From Pyrinomonadaceae bacterium (GTDB taxonomy: Bacteria; Acidobacteriota; Blastocatellia; Pyrinomonadales; Pyrinomonadaceae): a DNA stretch of 62,693 nt. The stretch is taken from assembly GCA_021228405.1 (NCBI GenBank), contig JAJQRF010000007.1:1-62693 (forward strand), read 5' to 3'. Positions 8,593 to 17,672 of this stretch are shown piece after piece; the stretch's first letter is position 1; the number at the start of each line of letters is the position of its first letter. Both the position numbers and the translations under genes were made by a program. Below the pieces are notes generated by a model. The model saw nothing but the letters and a program-made list of their open reading frames with translations. It was not told where the DNA came from and did no database searches.

Positions 8593-10533
8593 ATGGAAAA
8601 CTTAAACATTCCGGCACACGTTAACAACGCCGAATTAATTGAGTGGGTGACGAAAACGGCGGAGCATTGTCAGCCGGATAATGTCTATTGGTGCGACGGT
8701 TCGCAGGAAGAATACGACCGTCTGTGCGAGGAAATGGTCGCGGCGGGGACGTTTATCCGCCTCAATCCCGAAAAGCGTCCGAATTCGTTTCTGGCGCGTT
8801 CGCACCCGTCGGACGTGGCGCGGGTCGAAGACCGCACCTACATTTGCTCGTTGGCAAAAGGCGATGCCGGACCGACGAACAACTGGATGAACCCGAAGGA
8901 AATGAAAGCGGTTATGAACGAGAAGTTCCGCGGCTGTATGACCGGACGCACGATGTATGTGATTCCGTTCTGTATGGGACCGATCGGTTCGCCGATCTCG
9001 CAGTTCGGCGTGCAGATTTCGGATTCGCCGTATGTCGTCGTCAATATGAAAATTATGACGCGGATGGGCAACGCCGCGCTCGAAGCACTTGGCGAAGGCG
9101 ATTTTGTGCATTGTCTGCACTCGGTCGGAATGCCGCTTGCCGAAGGTCAGGCGGATGTCGCGTGGGCTTGCTCGCCCGATCCGAAGGACAAATACATCGT
9201 CCATTTTCCCGAAGAACGTTCGATCGTTTCTTACGGTTCGGGTTACGGCGGCAACGCGCTTTTGGGTAAAAAATGTCTTGCACTGCGTATCGCTTCGACG
9301 ATCGGACGCGATGAAGGCTGGCTTGCGGAACATATGCTGATCGTCGGTGTCGAATCGCCTGACGGACAGAAGGATTATGTTTGCGCGGCTTTCCCGTCGG
9401 CTTGCGGAAAGACGAATTTTGCGATGCTCATTCCGCCGAAGCCGTTTCAGGAAGAAGGCTGGAAAGTCACGACCGTCGGCGACGACATCGCGTGGATCAA
9501 ACCCGACGAAGAAGGCAAGCTTCGTGCGATCAATCCCGAAAACGGATTTTTCGGCGTTGCACCGGGAACGAATTACAAAACCAACCCGAACGCGATGGAT
9601 TCGATCCGTGAAAACACGATCTTTACGAACGTTGCTTTAACGGATGACGGCGACGTTTGGTGGGAAGGAATGGACGGCGACGCACCGGCACACGCGATTG
9701 ACTGGCAGGGCAACGATTGGACACCCGACGCGGGCAAACCCGCCGCGCATCCGAACGCACGTTTTACCGCGCCGATCACGCAATGCCCTGTTGTTGACGA
9801 AGATTTCAACAACCCGCAAGGCGTTCCCGTTTCGGCGTTCATCTTCGGCGGTCGCCGTAATTCGGTCGTGCCGCTCGTTCTGCAATCGTTCAACTGGGCG
9901 TTCGGCGTTTATATGGCGGCGACGATGGGCAGTGAAATGACCGCCGCCGCGTTCGGAAATATCGGCGAAGTCCGCCGCGACCCGTTTGCGATGCTTCCCT
10001 TTGCGGGCTATCATATGGGCGATTATTTCTCGCACTGGCTCAATTTCGGTCGTTCGATTCCCGAACCGCCGCGCATTTTCTCGGTCAACTGGTTTTTGAA
10101 GGGCGAAGACGGCAAATTCCTCTGGAACGGTTTCGGCGATAATATGCGTATCCTGAAATGGGTCGTCGAGCGCGCGCGCGGAAAGTCGAAAGGCGTTGAA
10201 ACGCCGTTGGGCTGGCAGCCGAAATACGAACATCTCGACTGGCGCGGAATGGAAGATTTCACGGAAGAGGATTTCAAAAAAGTGATGCATCTCGATCGCG
10301 ATATGTGGCTCAAGGAAATCTCGATGCACGACGATCTTTTCTACAAGCTCTACGACCGTCTGCCGAAAGAAATGGCGTTCATCCGCGAATTGCTCGTTTC
10401 AAACCTGTGGCGGCAACAGGAATTAGGCTTGGCAACCCCGCGCATCGAACCGACGGAGAAAGGATTCGAGAAAACCAAAAACCTCGAAGCCGACCGCGCC
10501 GTTCCCGACAAAGCGGCGGCGACGGCGGAATAG
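8593..10533 (+). CDS. pckG: Phosphoenolpyruvate carboxykinase (GTP)
   Basis: 646 residues. The enzyme converts oxaloacetate + GTP to PEP + GDP + CO2, the first committed step of gluconeogenesis, in the cytoplasm. GTP-class features are visible: the substrate-loop region [20 protein letters not shown] (about 213-232), and the P-loop [13 protein letters not shown] (267-279) with the class-specific cysteine C271 next to the nucleotide-binding lysine. The metal-binding VGDDIAWIK follows, then the late GTP-binding region ending in [14 protein letters not shown]. The C-terminus has a short Ala-rich tail. The ATG is preceded by GGAGAAATTA. The gene is monocistronic, with a terminator at 10561. Confidence 0.96.
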   Translation: MENLNIPAHVNNAELIEWVTKTAEHCQPDNVYWCDGSQEEYDRLCEEMVAAGTFIRLNPEKRPNSFLARSHPSDVARVEDRTYICSLAKGDAGPTNNWMNPKEMKAVMNEKFRGCMTGRTMYVIPFCMGPIGSPISQFGVQISDSPYVVVNMKIMTRMGNAALEALGEGDFVHCLHSVGMPLAEGQADVAWACSPDPKDKYIVHFPEERSIVSYGSGYGGNALLGKKCLALRIASTIGRDEGWLAEHMLIVGVESPDGQKDYVCAAFPSACGKTNFAMLIPPKPFQEEGWKVTTVGDDIAWIKPDEEGKLRAINPENGFFGVAPGTNYKTNPNAMDSIRENTIFTNVALTDDGDVWWEGMDGDAPAHAIDWQGNDWTPDAGKPAAHPNARFTAPITQCPVVDEDFNNPQGVPVSAFIFGGRRNSVVPLVLQSFNWAFGVYMAATMGSEMTAAAFGNIGEVRRDPFAMLPFAGYHMGDYFSHWLNFGRSIPEPPRIFSVNWFLKGEDGKFLWNGFGDNMRILKWVVERARGKSKGVETPLGWQPKYEHLDWRGMEDFTEEDFKKVMHLDRDMWLKEISMHDDLFYKLYDRLPKEMAFIRELLVSNLWRQQELGLATPRIEPTEKGFEKTKNLEADRAVPDKAAATAE

Positions 10534-10560
10534 GTTCTTAGGTTTCAGGTTCTGGATTTT

Positions 10561-10590
10561 AGGCGATTCAAATTTGAGTCGCCTTTTTTA
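10561..10590 (+). terminator. pckG terminator
   Basis: AGGCGATTC and GAGTCGCCT form a 9-bp stem (one G-U pair) around AAATTT, followed by TTTTTTA, 28 nt after the pckG stop. Confidence 0.85.
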
Positions 10591-10680
10591 ATTCTAAAAA
10601 AAATACGGCACAATCGGACAATGCTGTGTTGTCCTTCCTTTCAGCCAATGAAAAATTAAATAAAGGTTTTTATAGTTAAA

Positions 10681-10740
10681 ACCGCTTGTGTGAGTTAATG
10701 GTTAAGGTCTAACCGTTACTTTTGCAAGCGGCTTTTATTT
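10681..10740 (+). ncRNA. Long two-level hairpin with T-tract (terminator or small RNA end)
   Basis: The outer arms CCGCTTG (10682-10688) and CAAGCGG pair, and within them TTAATGGTTA pairs with TAACCGTTA around AGGTC, making one extended hairpin of about 50 nt. It is followed by CTTTTATTTTTT. It lies about 100 nt beyond the pckG terminator with no gene between, so it may end a small unannotated RNA. Transcription has not been shown; the structure is read from the sequence only. Confidence 0.45.
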
Positions 10741-10836
10741 TTTATGGAAAATTCTGATCCTGAATTTCCGGCTAAAACATTTTCGGAGAAACCTCTTATG
10801 CTAATTATCGGTTCCGTGCCAGTAACTTCTATTCCA

Positions 10837-11372
10837 AATCACGGCTCTGCCGTTCGATGTGCGGAAAGGCTTTTCCGAATCACGGCTCTGTCGTTCGATG
10901 TGCGGCAAAGCTTTTCTGAATCACGGCTCTGCCGTTGGATGTGCGGAAAGGCTTTGCCTTTCCGACTGCATTTCCTTTATTTTATGAGGCTCTGCCTCAT
11001 CGGAGGCGGAGCCTCGAATCCTATATATTCACTTTACGGAAAGGCAAAGCCTTTCCGCACATCAGCGGGCAAAGCCCTTCCAATCTTACAGGTAACGCTA
11101 TTTTTAGCTTCAGGCAAAGTTATTTTTATTTTCAGGTAAGGCTTTTCTGAATCACGGCTTTGCCGTTAGATGTGCGGAAAGGCTTTGCCTTTCCGACTGC
11201 ATTTCCTTTATTTTATGAGGCTCTGCCTCATCGGAGGCGGAGCCTCGAATCCTGTATATTCACTTCACGGAAAGGCAGAGCCTTTCCGCACATCAGCGGG
11301 CAAAGCCCTTCCAAACTTACCGGCAAAGCTATTCTTAGCTTACAGGTAAAGCTATTTTTATCTTCAGGTAAA
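10837..11372. repeat. Repeat island: 41-bp units and a 231-bp tandem duplication
   Basis: Three near-identical 41-bp units begin at 10837, 10878 and 10919 (AATCACGGCTCTGCCGTTCG...). The third is the start of a 231-bp unit that is itself tandemly duplicated (about 10911-11141 and 11142-11372) with few differences. Inside each large unit are nested hairpins, such as GGAAAGGCTTTGCCTTTCC and GAGGCTCTGCCTC...GAGGCGGAGCCTC, and a pair of inverted GTGCGGAAAGGC arms about 120 bp apart. Open frames here repeat with the DNA and lack ribosome binding sites, so I treat the region as non-coding. Confidence 0.8.
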
Positions 11373-11449
11373 GCTATTTTTGATTAAATTTCATTAATTT
11401 TTGACTGCTATTCGGAGCTTTTTAGTGTTTTTTTATAAATCGTTGATCG

Positions 11450-11638
11450 CTGAAAGTGTTTCAGGGGTTGCTGAAACACTTTCAGCAGTTGCTGAACTAT
11501 TTTCAGCAGGTGCTGAATGACTTTCAGGGGTTGCTGAATCAGTTTCAGCACGTGCTGAATCATTCTCAGGGGTCGCTGAAAGTGTTTCAGCGTGTGCTGA
11601 GAGTGTTTCAGTTGTTGCTGAAAGTGTTTCAGCGATAA
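11450..11638 (+). repeat. Nine-unit 21-bp tandem array, GCTGAA...TTCAGC type
   Basis: Nine contiguous units start at 11450 and each is exactly 21 bp, with core CTGAA-N4-TTTCAG-N4-TG. Each unit is itself a small palindrome (CTGAA/TTCAG). The frame CTG AAA GTG TTT CAG... stays open for the whole array and would encode a heptad-like peptide (FQQLLNY, FQQVLND, FQGLLNQ), but there is no ATG and no ribosome binding site. The array lies upstream of the gene at 11811. A DNA-level function with helical phasing (two turns per unit) and a short repeat peptide are both possible. Confidence 0.85.
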
Positions 11639-11810
11639 AAAAAGTCTTGCCTTAAAATTAAAATTAAGTTATAAAAAAGGGCATCGGCAAGCAAAATTTT
11701 GTGACTATTCCCAAAGGTTACGCCCAAAAAATTTTCGCGCAACTCCTGAGAAATAGCCGATCAAACTCGATTTTTCCTGCCGAAATTCAAATATTTCTGG
11801 AGATAAAACT

Positions 11811-12485
11811 ATGTATGACAGCAAGGATTTAGGAAATCTTTCCGATCGTGAACTGTTGGCTGAGTCGCGTGCATATGAGGCTAAAATAACTTCGGATGCG
11901 GCGGGTTTGAATTTTACCAATACCGAGGTTCAGTCGATCAAGGGGGTCAATGATGCTTTTGAGGCGACGCTCGATGCGTGGGATGCGCTTCAGATTCAGG
12001 AAGCGGGATTGTCACAGCAAAAAACGGCGAGTCGGCAGAATGTGCTCGGCGAGCTTCGCGGTCAGCGAAATACGGCGTATGCCGACCGTTCTCTGACGGA
12101 CGAAGCACTCGCCGCAAAAGGCATTCCGCCGCGCGACAAGGTCAGAACCGACGCGCCCGCGCTCGAAGATACGTCTTTTCCGACCGCGTGGGTCGATACG
12201 GTGCAGTTAAAACACATCATCCATTTTCGTGACGTGAACACGCCCGAAACGACACGCAAGCCCGAAGGCGTGCGAAGTTGCGAAATTTACCGCTATATCG
12301 GCGCGTCGCCGTCCGCACCGCTCGAAGATTTCGATTTTGTGGCGGACGATACGAACACGCCGTATGTCTGCAATTACAGGAGCGAAGATGTCGGCAAAAA
12401 AGTCATCTACAGACTGCGCTGGCATTCAAAGAACGGCGAGGTCGGGACGTGGAGTCAGGAGGTCGAAGCAACCGTCAACGGTTAA
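11811..12485 (+). CDS. Hypothetical protein with FnIII-like C-terminal part
   Basis: 224 residues, no signal peptide. The N-terminal half is helical and charged (about residues 5-95, rich in A, E, L, Q). The C-terminal half has beta-sheet character with an EIYRYIG...VIYRLRWHSKNGEVGTWSQEVEATV pattern typical of fibronectin type III-like modules. The start is supported by GGAGATAAAACT before the ATG. It precedes the DUF1800/DUF1501 genes and, with the FnIII-like gene at 16845, brackets them, which suggests a surface or structural role (inference). A hairpin repeat follows it directly. Confidence 0.7.
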   Translation: MYDSKDLGNLSDRELLAESRAYEAKITSDAAGLNFTNTEVQSIKGVNDAFEATLDAWDALQIQEAGLSQQKTASRQNVLGELRGQRNTAYADRSLTDEALAAKGIPPRDKVRTDAPALEDTSFPTAWVDTVQLKHIIHFRDVNTPETTRKPEGVRSCEIYRYIGASPSAPLEDFDFVADDTNTPYVCNYRSEDVGKKVIYRLRWHSKNGEVGTWSQEVEATVNG

Positions 12486-12509
12486 CATCGGAAAAATGTT
12501 GAGAGTCCC

Positions 12510-12580
12510 GCGCTCAGAGTCCCTTCTTCAGAAGGCTTTCCGTTTAGCGGTTTGCCGCCTGAAGGCGGGACTCTGAGCGC
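12510..12580. repeat. CAGAGTCCC hairpin repeat, copy 1
   Basis: The perfect 14-bp terminal inverted repeats GCGCTCAGAGTCCC and GGGACTCTGAGCGC enclose TTCTTCAGAAGGC...GCCGCCTGAAGGC. Copies 2 (35864) and 3 (39086) share the ends and the internal GCCTTCAGGCGGC and GAAGCCTTCTGAAG-type words; copy 1 is inverted relative to copy 3. It starts 25 nt after the stop of the upstream gene. Confidence 0.85.
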
Positions 12581-12826
12581 GTTCCGGTGAAATTCACGAC
12601 CGAACCGCGCCCGGAATTGTTCTGTCTGATTCTTTTAACTCTCGCGATTATCTTCATTTACGCGCTTTCAAAAATCCGTTTACAAAACCCCTTCAATCAT
12701 TTAATATTTTTATAGAGCAAACAGCTCAATTCCCTGCATTTGGAACGTTTCGGAATATTCGTTTATCCGGGGCTGTTCATTCGATCAAATATAAGACAAA
12801 TCGCCGATAAATTTAGGAGTTTCGAT

Positions 12827-15082
12827 ATGAAAGGATTTTCCCCGTTTTCTGTGACAGAACGGGCAAAATATACAGTTTTTTGGTTGACGGCTCTGCTGTT
12901 TTGCAGTGCGTCGGCAGTCACGGCACAGGACGAAAATTTTGAATCTTCCGACCCCGTTCTTATCAGCGAAGCGGATTCGGTCAAGGCTTTAGCCGTCAAA
13001 CCCGAAAGCTGGCGCGGCGGTTTGCCCGCACCGAACGCCGAATATTTTTCGCCGGGTTCGCGTGTCATCGTTTTCGTGACGAACGTTGCGCTCGCGGCGG
13101 ACGAAGGCGCAAATGCCTTTCGCGCTTTTGCCGAGGACGCACGCGGGAAAAAGTTTCGTCTGACGGTCGAAAACGTTCAGCAGTTGAAAAAGCAGGATTG
13201 GATTTACGCGCTGACACTGCAAATCGCTGACGCGAACGGCTACAACGGACAGCCGCTCGAAAACAGCGGAGTTTTAATCAATGTTTCGTGGCGCGGAAAC
13301 GTCAGCAACCGCGTGAAATTGAGTTTAGGAAAAGAAGTTGGGAAATTTCCCGATACAACAGGATTAACGCCGACACCTGCGCCGTCTGCGCGTCTGAATC
13401 AAACTTCGCTCTATTCGCCCGTCGGCGACCGCCGCAGATTTATCGAACAGGCAACCTTCGGACCGACCGACGCGCTCGATGCACGTCTGCGCCGCATCGG
13501 TCTGCGCCGTTGGATCGAAGAAGAATTTGCGAAACCTTACCCGTCGATTCCCTATCCGAATTTTCCGCTCAAACCTTTCGACGGAACGCAGGGGTGCGGA
13601 GTTTACGATTCGAGTCCCGAAGTAAATCTCTGTCACCGCAATCATTATTGGGGCTACAACAACCAGAAATGGATGGTGCAGGAAGCACTTTACGGCGACG
13701 ACCAACTGCGGCGGCGCGTTTCGTGGGCGTTGCATCAAATCTGGGTCGTGTCGCAATCGACCGTTTACCAGCAACGCTGGATGCAGGAATATATCGAGAT
13801 TCTCGATAGAAACGCGTTCGGAAATTACCGCGATCTGATGACGGAAATGACGCTCAGCCCCGCGATGGGCGAATATCTCGATATGGTTCGCTCGACCAAA
13901 GCGAACCCGAACGAAAATTATCCGCGCGAGCTTTTACAGCTTTTTTCGGTCGGTTTATACAAACTGAATCAGGACGGAACGCTTCAATTAGACGGTCAGG
14001 GCAACCGCATCCCGACTTACGATCAGGACAAGATCAACCAATTTACAAAGGTCTTTACGGGCTGGTCGCAATGCAACAGCGGAAACAATCCCGCGTGTCC
14101 GAACGCGGTCGTCAACGCGCCGAATTTCATCGACCCGATGTATCTCAATTTCCCGAACGACCACGACCAAACGGCGAAAACCTTGTTCGATTACGCGGGT
14201 GCGCCGAACCAGACGATTCCCGCCTGCACAAACTGCACGACGGACGCGAACCGCCGCGCTTACGCGACCGATTCGCTCAACAAAACGCTCGATAATATCT
14301 TTTATCATCCGAACGTCGCGCCATACATCGGCAAGCTTTTGATTCAGCATCTCGTCACGAGCGATCCTTCTCCCGCTTATGTCGGACGCGTCGCGGCGGC
14401 ATTCAACAACAACGGCGCGGGCGTTCGCGGCGATATGAAAGCCGTGATCCGTGCGGTTTTGCTCGACCCCGAAGCGCGCGGCAGTCGAAAAACCGATCCG
14501 ACTTACGGCAAACTCCGCGAACCTTTACAGCATTTGACGAATTTCCTGCGGGCGTTCAAAGTCCGCGCCGGAAGAAACGGCACAAATTCTCCGCCCGCCG
14601 CCTGTCAGAACCGGAGCGACGGCGTTTTCGATTGGGTGACGCGCGAAATGGGACAGGAAATCTGGGGACCGCCGACCGTTTTCAACTATTTTCCGCCCGA
14701 TTACGTCGTGCCGGGAACCGACATTCTCGGACCCGAATTCGCGGTCAACAACACGGGCACATCGTTTTCGCGCATCAATCAGATTTTCTTTTTCTCGTTC
14801 GGAAACATCGCCTTTTCGCCGTCCACGACGGCTGACCCTTACCCATATGTTCCCTGCGGAACCGAGATCGATCTGACCGAACCGACGGCTTGGATGACGG
14901 CTGACCCGACGGGCAATACTCTGATCGAAAATCTGAACACGAAAATGATGCACGGCACGATGAGCGAAGCGATGAAAGCCAAGATTCGCGCCGCGATAAA
15001 TTTCAGCGTTTCAGCCGATCAGAAAGCGAAACAGGCAATTTTTCTGGTGGCGACTTCTTCGCAATACCAAATACAGAGATAA
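12827..15082 (+). CDS. DUF1800 family secreted protein
   Basis: 751 residues from the ATG at 12827, which I prefer over an in-frame upstream start at 12740 because TTAGGAGTTTCGAT precedes it and it begins a good signal peptide (YTVFWLTALLFCSASAVTAQ). After an Ig-like N-terminal section the DUF1800 core starts near RRFIEQATFGPTDALDARLRRIG and includes NYPRELLQLFSVGLYKLN and the C-terminal FNYFPPDYVVPG. DUF1800 proteins are nearly always encoded beside DUF1501 proteins, as here; their function is not established, though a role in outer-surface or polysaccharide-related processes has been suggested. The next gene starts 90 nt downstream after a word-repeat hairpin. Confidence 0.9.
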   Translation: MKGFSPFSVTERAKYTVFWLTALLFCSASAVTAQDENFESSDPVLISEADSVKALAVKPESWRGGLPAPNAEYFSPGSRVIVFVTNVALAADEGANAFRAFAEDARGKKFRLTVENVQQLKKQDWIYALTLQIADANGYNGQPLENSGVLINVSWRGNVSNRVKLSLGKEVGKFPDTTGLTPTPAPSARLNQTSLYSPVGDRRRFIEQATFGPTDALDARLRRIGLRRWIEEEFAKPYPSIPYPNFPLKPFDGTQGCGVYDSSPEVNLCHRNHYWGYNNQKWMVQEALYGDDQLRRRVSWALHQIWVVSQSTVYQQRWMQEYIEILDRNAFGNYRDLMTEMTLSPAMGEYLDMVRSTKANPNENYPRELLQLFSVGLYKLNQDGTLQLDGQGNRIPTYDQDKINQFTKVFTGWSQCNSGNNPACPNAVVNAPNFIDPMYLNFPNDHDQTAKTLFDYAGAPNQTIPACTNCTTDANRRAYATDSLNKTLDNIFYHPNVAPYIGKLLIQHLVTSDPSPAYVGRVAAAFNNNGAGVRGDMKAVIRAVLLDPEARGSRKTDPTYGKLREPLQHLTNFLRAFKVRAGRNGTNSPPAACQNRSDGVFDWVTREMGQEIWGPPTVFNYFPPDYVVPGTDILGPEFAVNNTGTSFSRINQIFFFSFGNIAFSPSTTADPYPYVPCGTEIDLTEPTAWMTADPTGNTLIENLNTKMMHGTMSEAMKAKIRAAINFSVSADQKAKQAIFLVATSSQYQIQR

Positions 15083-15155
15083 CGGATAAGTGATAACTGA
15101 TAACTGATAACTGATAACTGATTTTATCACTTATTTACTTATCAATTATTCGTTT
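15080..15155. repeat. Short-word inverted repeat (copy C)
   Basis: GATAACTGATAACTGATAACT (7-bp words in tandem) is followed by TTATCACTTATTTACTTATC, its approximate reverse complement. It starts within the DUF1800 stop codon and fills the gap to the DUF1501 gene. Confidence 0.7.
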
Positions 15156-15172
15156 TCCCTAAAAGGAGTTTT

Positions 15173-16675
15173 ATGGACGAAAACAGAAGAGAATTTTTAA
15201 AGAAATCGGGTTGCGCCCTGAGTATGTTGGCATTGGCGACGCAAGCGCGGCATTTCGGATTGATGAGCGCGATGGCGCAAACAATTGATGAAAAAACGCA
15301 AGATGCAGGCGTTCCGAGCGATTACCGCGCGCTCGTCTGCATTCTTTTGGCGGGCGGAAATGACGGGAATAATATGATCGTCCCGAATCATTCGGATGCG
15401 AATATCAGTAATTATGCGGCTTATTCCGCCACGCGCGCCGCGCAAGGTTTGGCGATTCCGCAAGCGCAACTGCTTCCCGTTGCGGTTCCGCGTCTGGGAA
15501 ACCTGACTTACGGACTGCACCCGAATCTCGGAACGGTTGCGGGCGGTGTCAATAACGGGATTCACGAACTCTGGGCGCAGGGCAAATTGGCGGCGGTCGT
15601 CAATGTCGGAAATCTGATTCGCCCGATGACGAAGGCGCAATATATTTCCAATCCCGCGTGGCGACCGTATCAGCTTTTTTCGCATTCCGACCAGATTCAG
15701 CAACAGCAGACTTCGCGTTCGGATTCGCCCGTTCCGATCGGTTGGGGCGGCAAGATCGCCGACCGCATTCACGCGTCCGACAATCCGAACGGTCGGATTT
15801 CGATGATTACGTCGATCGCGGGAACACAGCTTTTCACGCTCGGACAGAGCACGACACCGCTGGCGATCAGGGACAGCGGAACGCCGCTCAACGAAGCGTT
15901 GATACTTTACAGTAAAACCTGCTGTAACGACCCGTTTTCAAATGCGCGAAACGCCGCCTTAGCCGAACTCCGCACGGTCGACCTCGATTCGCAACTCGTC
16001 GGCGCGGCAAGTCATATCACGAACCAAGCCCAGATCGCCGGAAACGCACTCAGCACTTTTCAGGAAGTGACCGCGACGTTTCCGAATACGAATCTCGGCA
16101 GACAATTGAAACAAGTCGCCCGCGTAATAAAAAAACGCGGCGATCTTTCGATCAACCGGCAGGTTTTCTTTGTCGAGCTCGGCGGTTTCGATACGCATCA
16201 GAATCAGCTGAACGGTCAAAACGGTCAGAACGCACTGCTCGTTCAATTGAGTCAGGCGATGCGCGCTTTTTACGATGAAATGGGCGCACAGGGAATGCAG
16301 AATAAGGTCACGGCTTTCACGCTTTCCGATTTCGGGCGCACGATGAATCCGTCGGGCGTTGGCGGAAACGTCGGAACCGATCACGCGTGGGGCAGTCATT
16401 CGCTCGTGATGGGCGGCGCGGTGATGGGCGGCGATTTTTACGGAAGCACGCGAGCCGACGGCACGGGCAATATTTTTCCGACATTGCAATTGGGCGGACC
16501 CGACGACATCGACAGCGGTTCGGGCGCACGCGGGCGTTGGCTTCCGACCACGAGCGTCGAACAATATGCCGGAACGCTGGCACGTTGGTTCGGTCTGAAC
16601 GATGCCGATCTCGCGGCGGTTTTTCCGAATATCGTCAATTTTCCGAACAACAATCTCGGTTTTATGATGCCTTAA
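15173..16675 (+). CDS. DUF1501 family protein with Tat signal
   Basis: 500 residues. The N-terminus NRREFLKKSGCALSMLALAT is a twin-arginine signal (R5-R6), so the protein is probably exported folded. The DUF1501 core shows VCILLAGGNDGNNMIVPN near residue 55, FVELGGFDTHQNQ, and TLSDFGRTMNPSG...GTDHAWGSHSLVMGGAV; this is the sulfatase/alkaline-phosphatase-like arrangement of metal-binding Asp/His residues. AAAGGAG lies upstream of the ATG. It pairs with the DUF1800 gene in the order usual for this two-gene unit. Confidence 0.92.
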   Translation: MDENRREFLKKSGCALSMLALATQARHFGLMSAMAQTIDEKTQDAGVPSDYRALVCILLAGGNDGNNMIVPNHSDANISNYAAYSATRAAQGLAIPQAQLLPVAVPRLGNLTYGLHPNLGTVAGGVNNGIHELWAQGKLAAVVNVGNLIRPMTKAQYISNPAWRPYQLFSHSDQIQQQQTSRSDSPVPIGWGGKIADRIHASDNPNGRISMITSIAGTQLFTLGQSTTPLAIRDSGTPLNEALILYSKTCCNDPFSNARNAALAELRTVDLDSQLVGAASHITNQAQIAGNALSTFQEVTATFPNTNLGRQLKQVARVIKKRGDLSINRQVFFVELGGFDTHQNQLNGQNGQNALLVQLSQAMRAFYDEMGAQGMQNKVTAFTLSDFGRTMNPSGVGGNVGTDHAWGSHSLVMGGAVMGGDFYGSTRADGTGNIFPTLQLGGPDDIDSGSGARGRWLPTTSVEQYAGTLARWFGLNDADLAAVFPNIVNFPNNNLGFMMP

Positions 16676-16683
16676 GATTAAAC

Positions 16684-16789
16684 AAAATTTTGAACGCGGA
16701 TCGGGCAGATTAGGCGGATATACGCGGATATTTTTTTGAAAATCCGTATTTATCCGTTTGATTCGCCAAATCCGCGTTCTAAATTTTGA
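16684..16789. repeat. Short-word inverted repeat (copy D)
   Basis: The outer arms AAAATTTTGAACGCGGAT and ATCCGCGTTCTAAATTTT are almost exact inverted repeats. Inside, the words GGCGGATATACGCGGAT are answered by ATCCGTATTTATCCG. It lies between the DUF1501 gene and the FnIII-like gene. Confidence 0.75.
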
Positions 16790-16844
16790 TTTCCACTTTC
16801 CCCTTTGTGAAATTTCTTTTGTTTCGCTAAATTTAAGAAGGATT

Positions 16845-17351
16845 ATGAACAAGAAAAAACTCAGAAACAAAAAGAAATTACTGCAAAAAATCGATAAAAC
16901 GATTGTCGGCTATCACGTTTACCGTTCGGTGAATGAACAACTGCCGTTCATTTTCTGGGAAAGAATCACGGATGAGCCGATTCCCGAAGGCAGTTTTAAC
17001 GATCCGGCGGCGGAAGTCGGCACGCGTTATTTTTACAAGCTCACGCAGGTTGACTCGAACGGCAACGAAAGCGCGCCGATCACGCCGCAAGTTTCCTTTA
17101 CCGATCACGCCGGAAACCAATTCGCGCAAAATCCGCTCGTCGATTTTGCCGGCTACAATATCTATCGCTCGGCAGACGAAAAAACGCCGCTCGACCAATG
17201 GGAAAAGCGCAACGCCGAACCGCTTCCGACGACGAGTTTCAAAGACGAAGGCGTTGAATCGGGCGAAGTTTACTTCTATTACGTTCGCGCCGTCGATTCA
17301 AACGGAACGGAAAGCACACCCGGCGAAATCGTCCGCGTCATCAGGAAATAG
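16845..17351 (+). CDS. Protein with two fibronectin type III-like repeats
   Basis: 168 residues from the ATG at 16845 (preceded by AAGAAGG); an in-frame ATG at 16758 lies inside a repeat element and is rejected. Two similar modules are visible: GYHVYRSVNEQLPFIFWERI...YFYKLTQVDSNGNESAP and GYNIYRSADEKTPLDQWEKR...YFYYVRAVDSNGTESTP, each ending in the FnIII-type Tyr-x-V-x-A-V-D-x-x-G pattern. There is no signal peptide; the N-terminus is Lys-rich (NKKKLRNKKKLLQK). Its place at the end of the DUF1800/DUF1501 cluster suggests a binding partner or surface protein, which is inference. Confidence 0.8.
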   Translation: MNKKKLRNKKKLLQKIDKTIVGYHVYRSVNEQLPFIFWERITDEPIPEGSFNDPAAEVGTRYFYKLTQVDSNGNESAPITPQVSFTDHAGNQFAQNPLVDFAGYNIYRSADEKTPLDQWEKRNAEPLPTTSFKDEGVESGEVYFYYVRAVDSNGTESTPGEIVRVIRK

Positions 17352-17406
17352 GAAAAAATATGCCGTCGAAGAAGTAAAATAAATTCGCTCCGATGAAAAA
17401 AAACCT

Positions 17407-17435
17407 TTGACAAATTGCTCGCGTTTAGCTAGTCT
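17407..17435 (+). promoter_or_regulatory. Promoter of the small stop-interrupted gene
   Basis: TTGACA (17407-17412), a 17-bp spacer, then TAGTCT (17430-17435), similar to the TAGACT -10 seen before recA. The predicted start is near 17442, immediately before the Shine-Dalgarno. Confidence 0.6.
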
Positions 17436-17456
17436 AAGTGTGGGAGGTGATAAGAT

Positions 17457-17672
17457 ATGATAGAAAATTCAATCGAAACACCACCGGATAGTTTGAGCCG
17501 GTAACAAGCCGGTAAAATCATTCGGAAAGGTTTAATAGAAACCGATGAGGTTAATGATCGAGAAGTTGATAACAAAGAAAATGTCGGTGGAATAAAGCCA
17601 AAAGCTCATTCCGGCAACTTTCGGTTAAGACGGCAAAATCATCCGACCAAATCAAAAAAATTTAATAAGTAA
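17457..17672 (+). pseudogene. 71-codon small gene interrupted by a single in-frame TAA
   Basis: ATG at 17457 is preceded by GGAGGTGAT (17443-17451), a full-length match to the 16S anti-Shine-Dalgarno, with good spacing. The frame reads MIENSIETPPDSLSR, then TAA at 17502-17504, then stays open for 55 codons (QAGKIIRKGLIETDEV..., ending KSKKFNK) to TAA at 17670-17672, which adjoins a terminator. The whole unit from promoter to terminator is about 300 bp. Possible readings are a recent nonsense mutation (CAA to TAA), a 15-residue leader peptide, stop-codon readthrough, or a small RNA with a fortuitous frame. No family is recognised. Confidence 0.5.

Noticed and set aside
8635-10329. Long minus-strand frames opposite pckG (8635-9333 and 9637-10329)
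   Set aside because: The codon bias of pckG keeps these frames open; compositions are Arg/His-rich and there are no start signals.
10744-11387. Open frames within the repeat island (131, 71 and 75 codons)
   Set aside because: They repeat with the DNA units, encode near-identical peptides and lack ribosome binding sites.
11450-11638. CRISPR array
   Set aside because: Units are contiguous 21-bp tandem repeats with no alternation of constant repeat and unique spacer, and no cas genes are present. The same holds for 39895-40125.
11705-11920. 71-codon minus-strand frame overlapping the start of the gene at 11811
   Set aside because: No ribosome binding site, overlaps the start of a better supported gene, and the peptide has no recognisable features.
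12740-12826. Upstream in-frame extension of the DUF1800 gene
   Set aside because: The ATG at 12827 has a good ribosome binding site and begins the signal peptide; the extension would bury it.
15959-16870. 303-codon minus-strand frame opposite the DUF1501 gene
   Set aside because: Shadow frame; the real gene has a Tat signal and family motifs.
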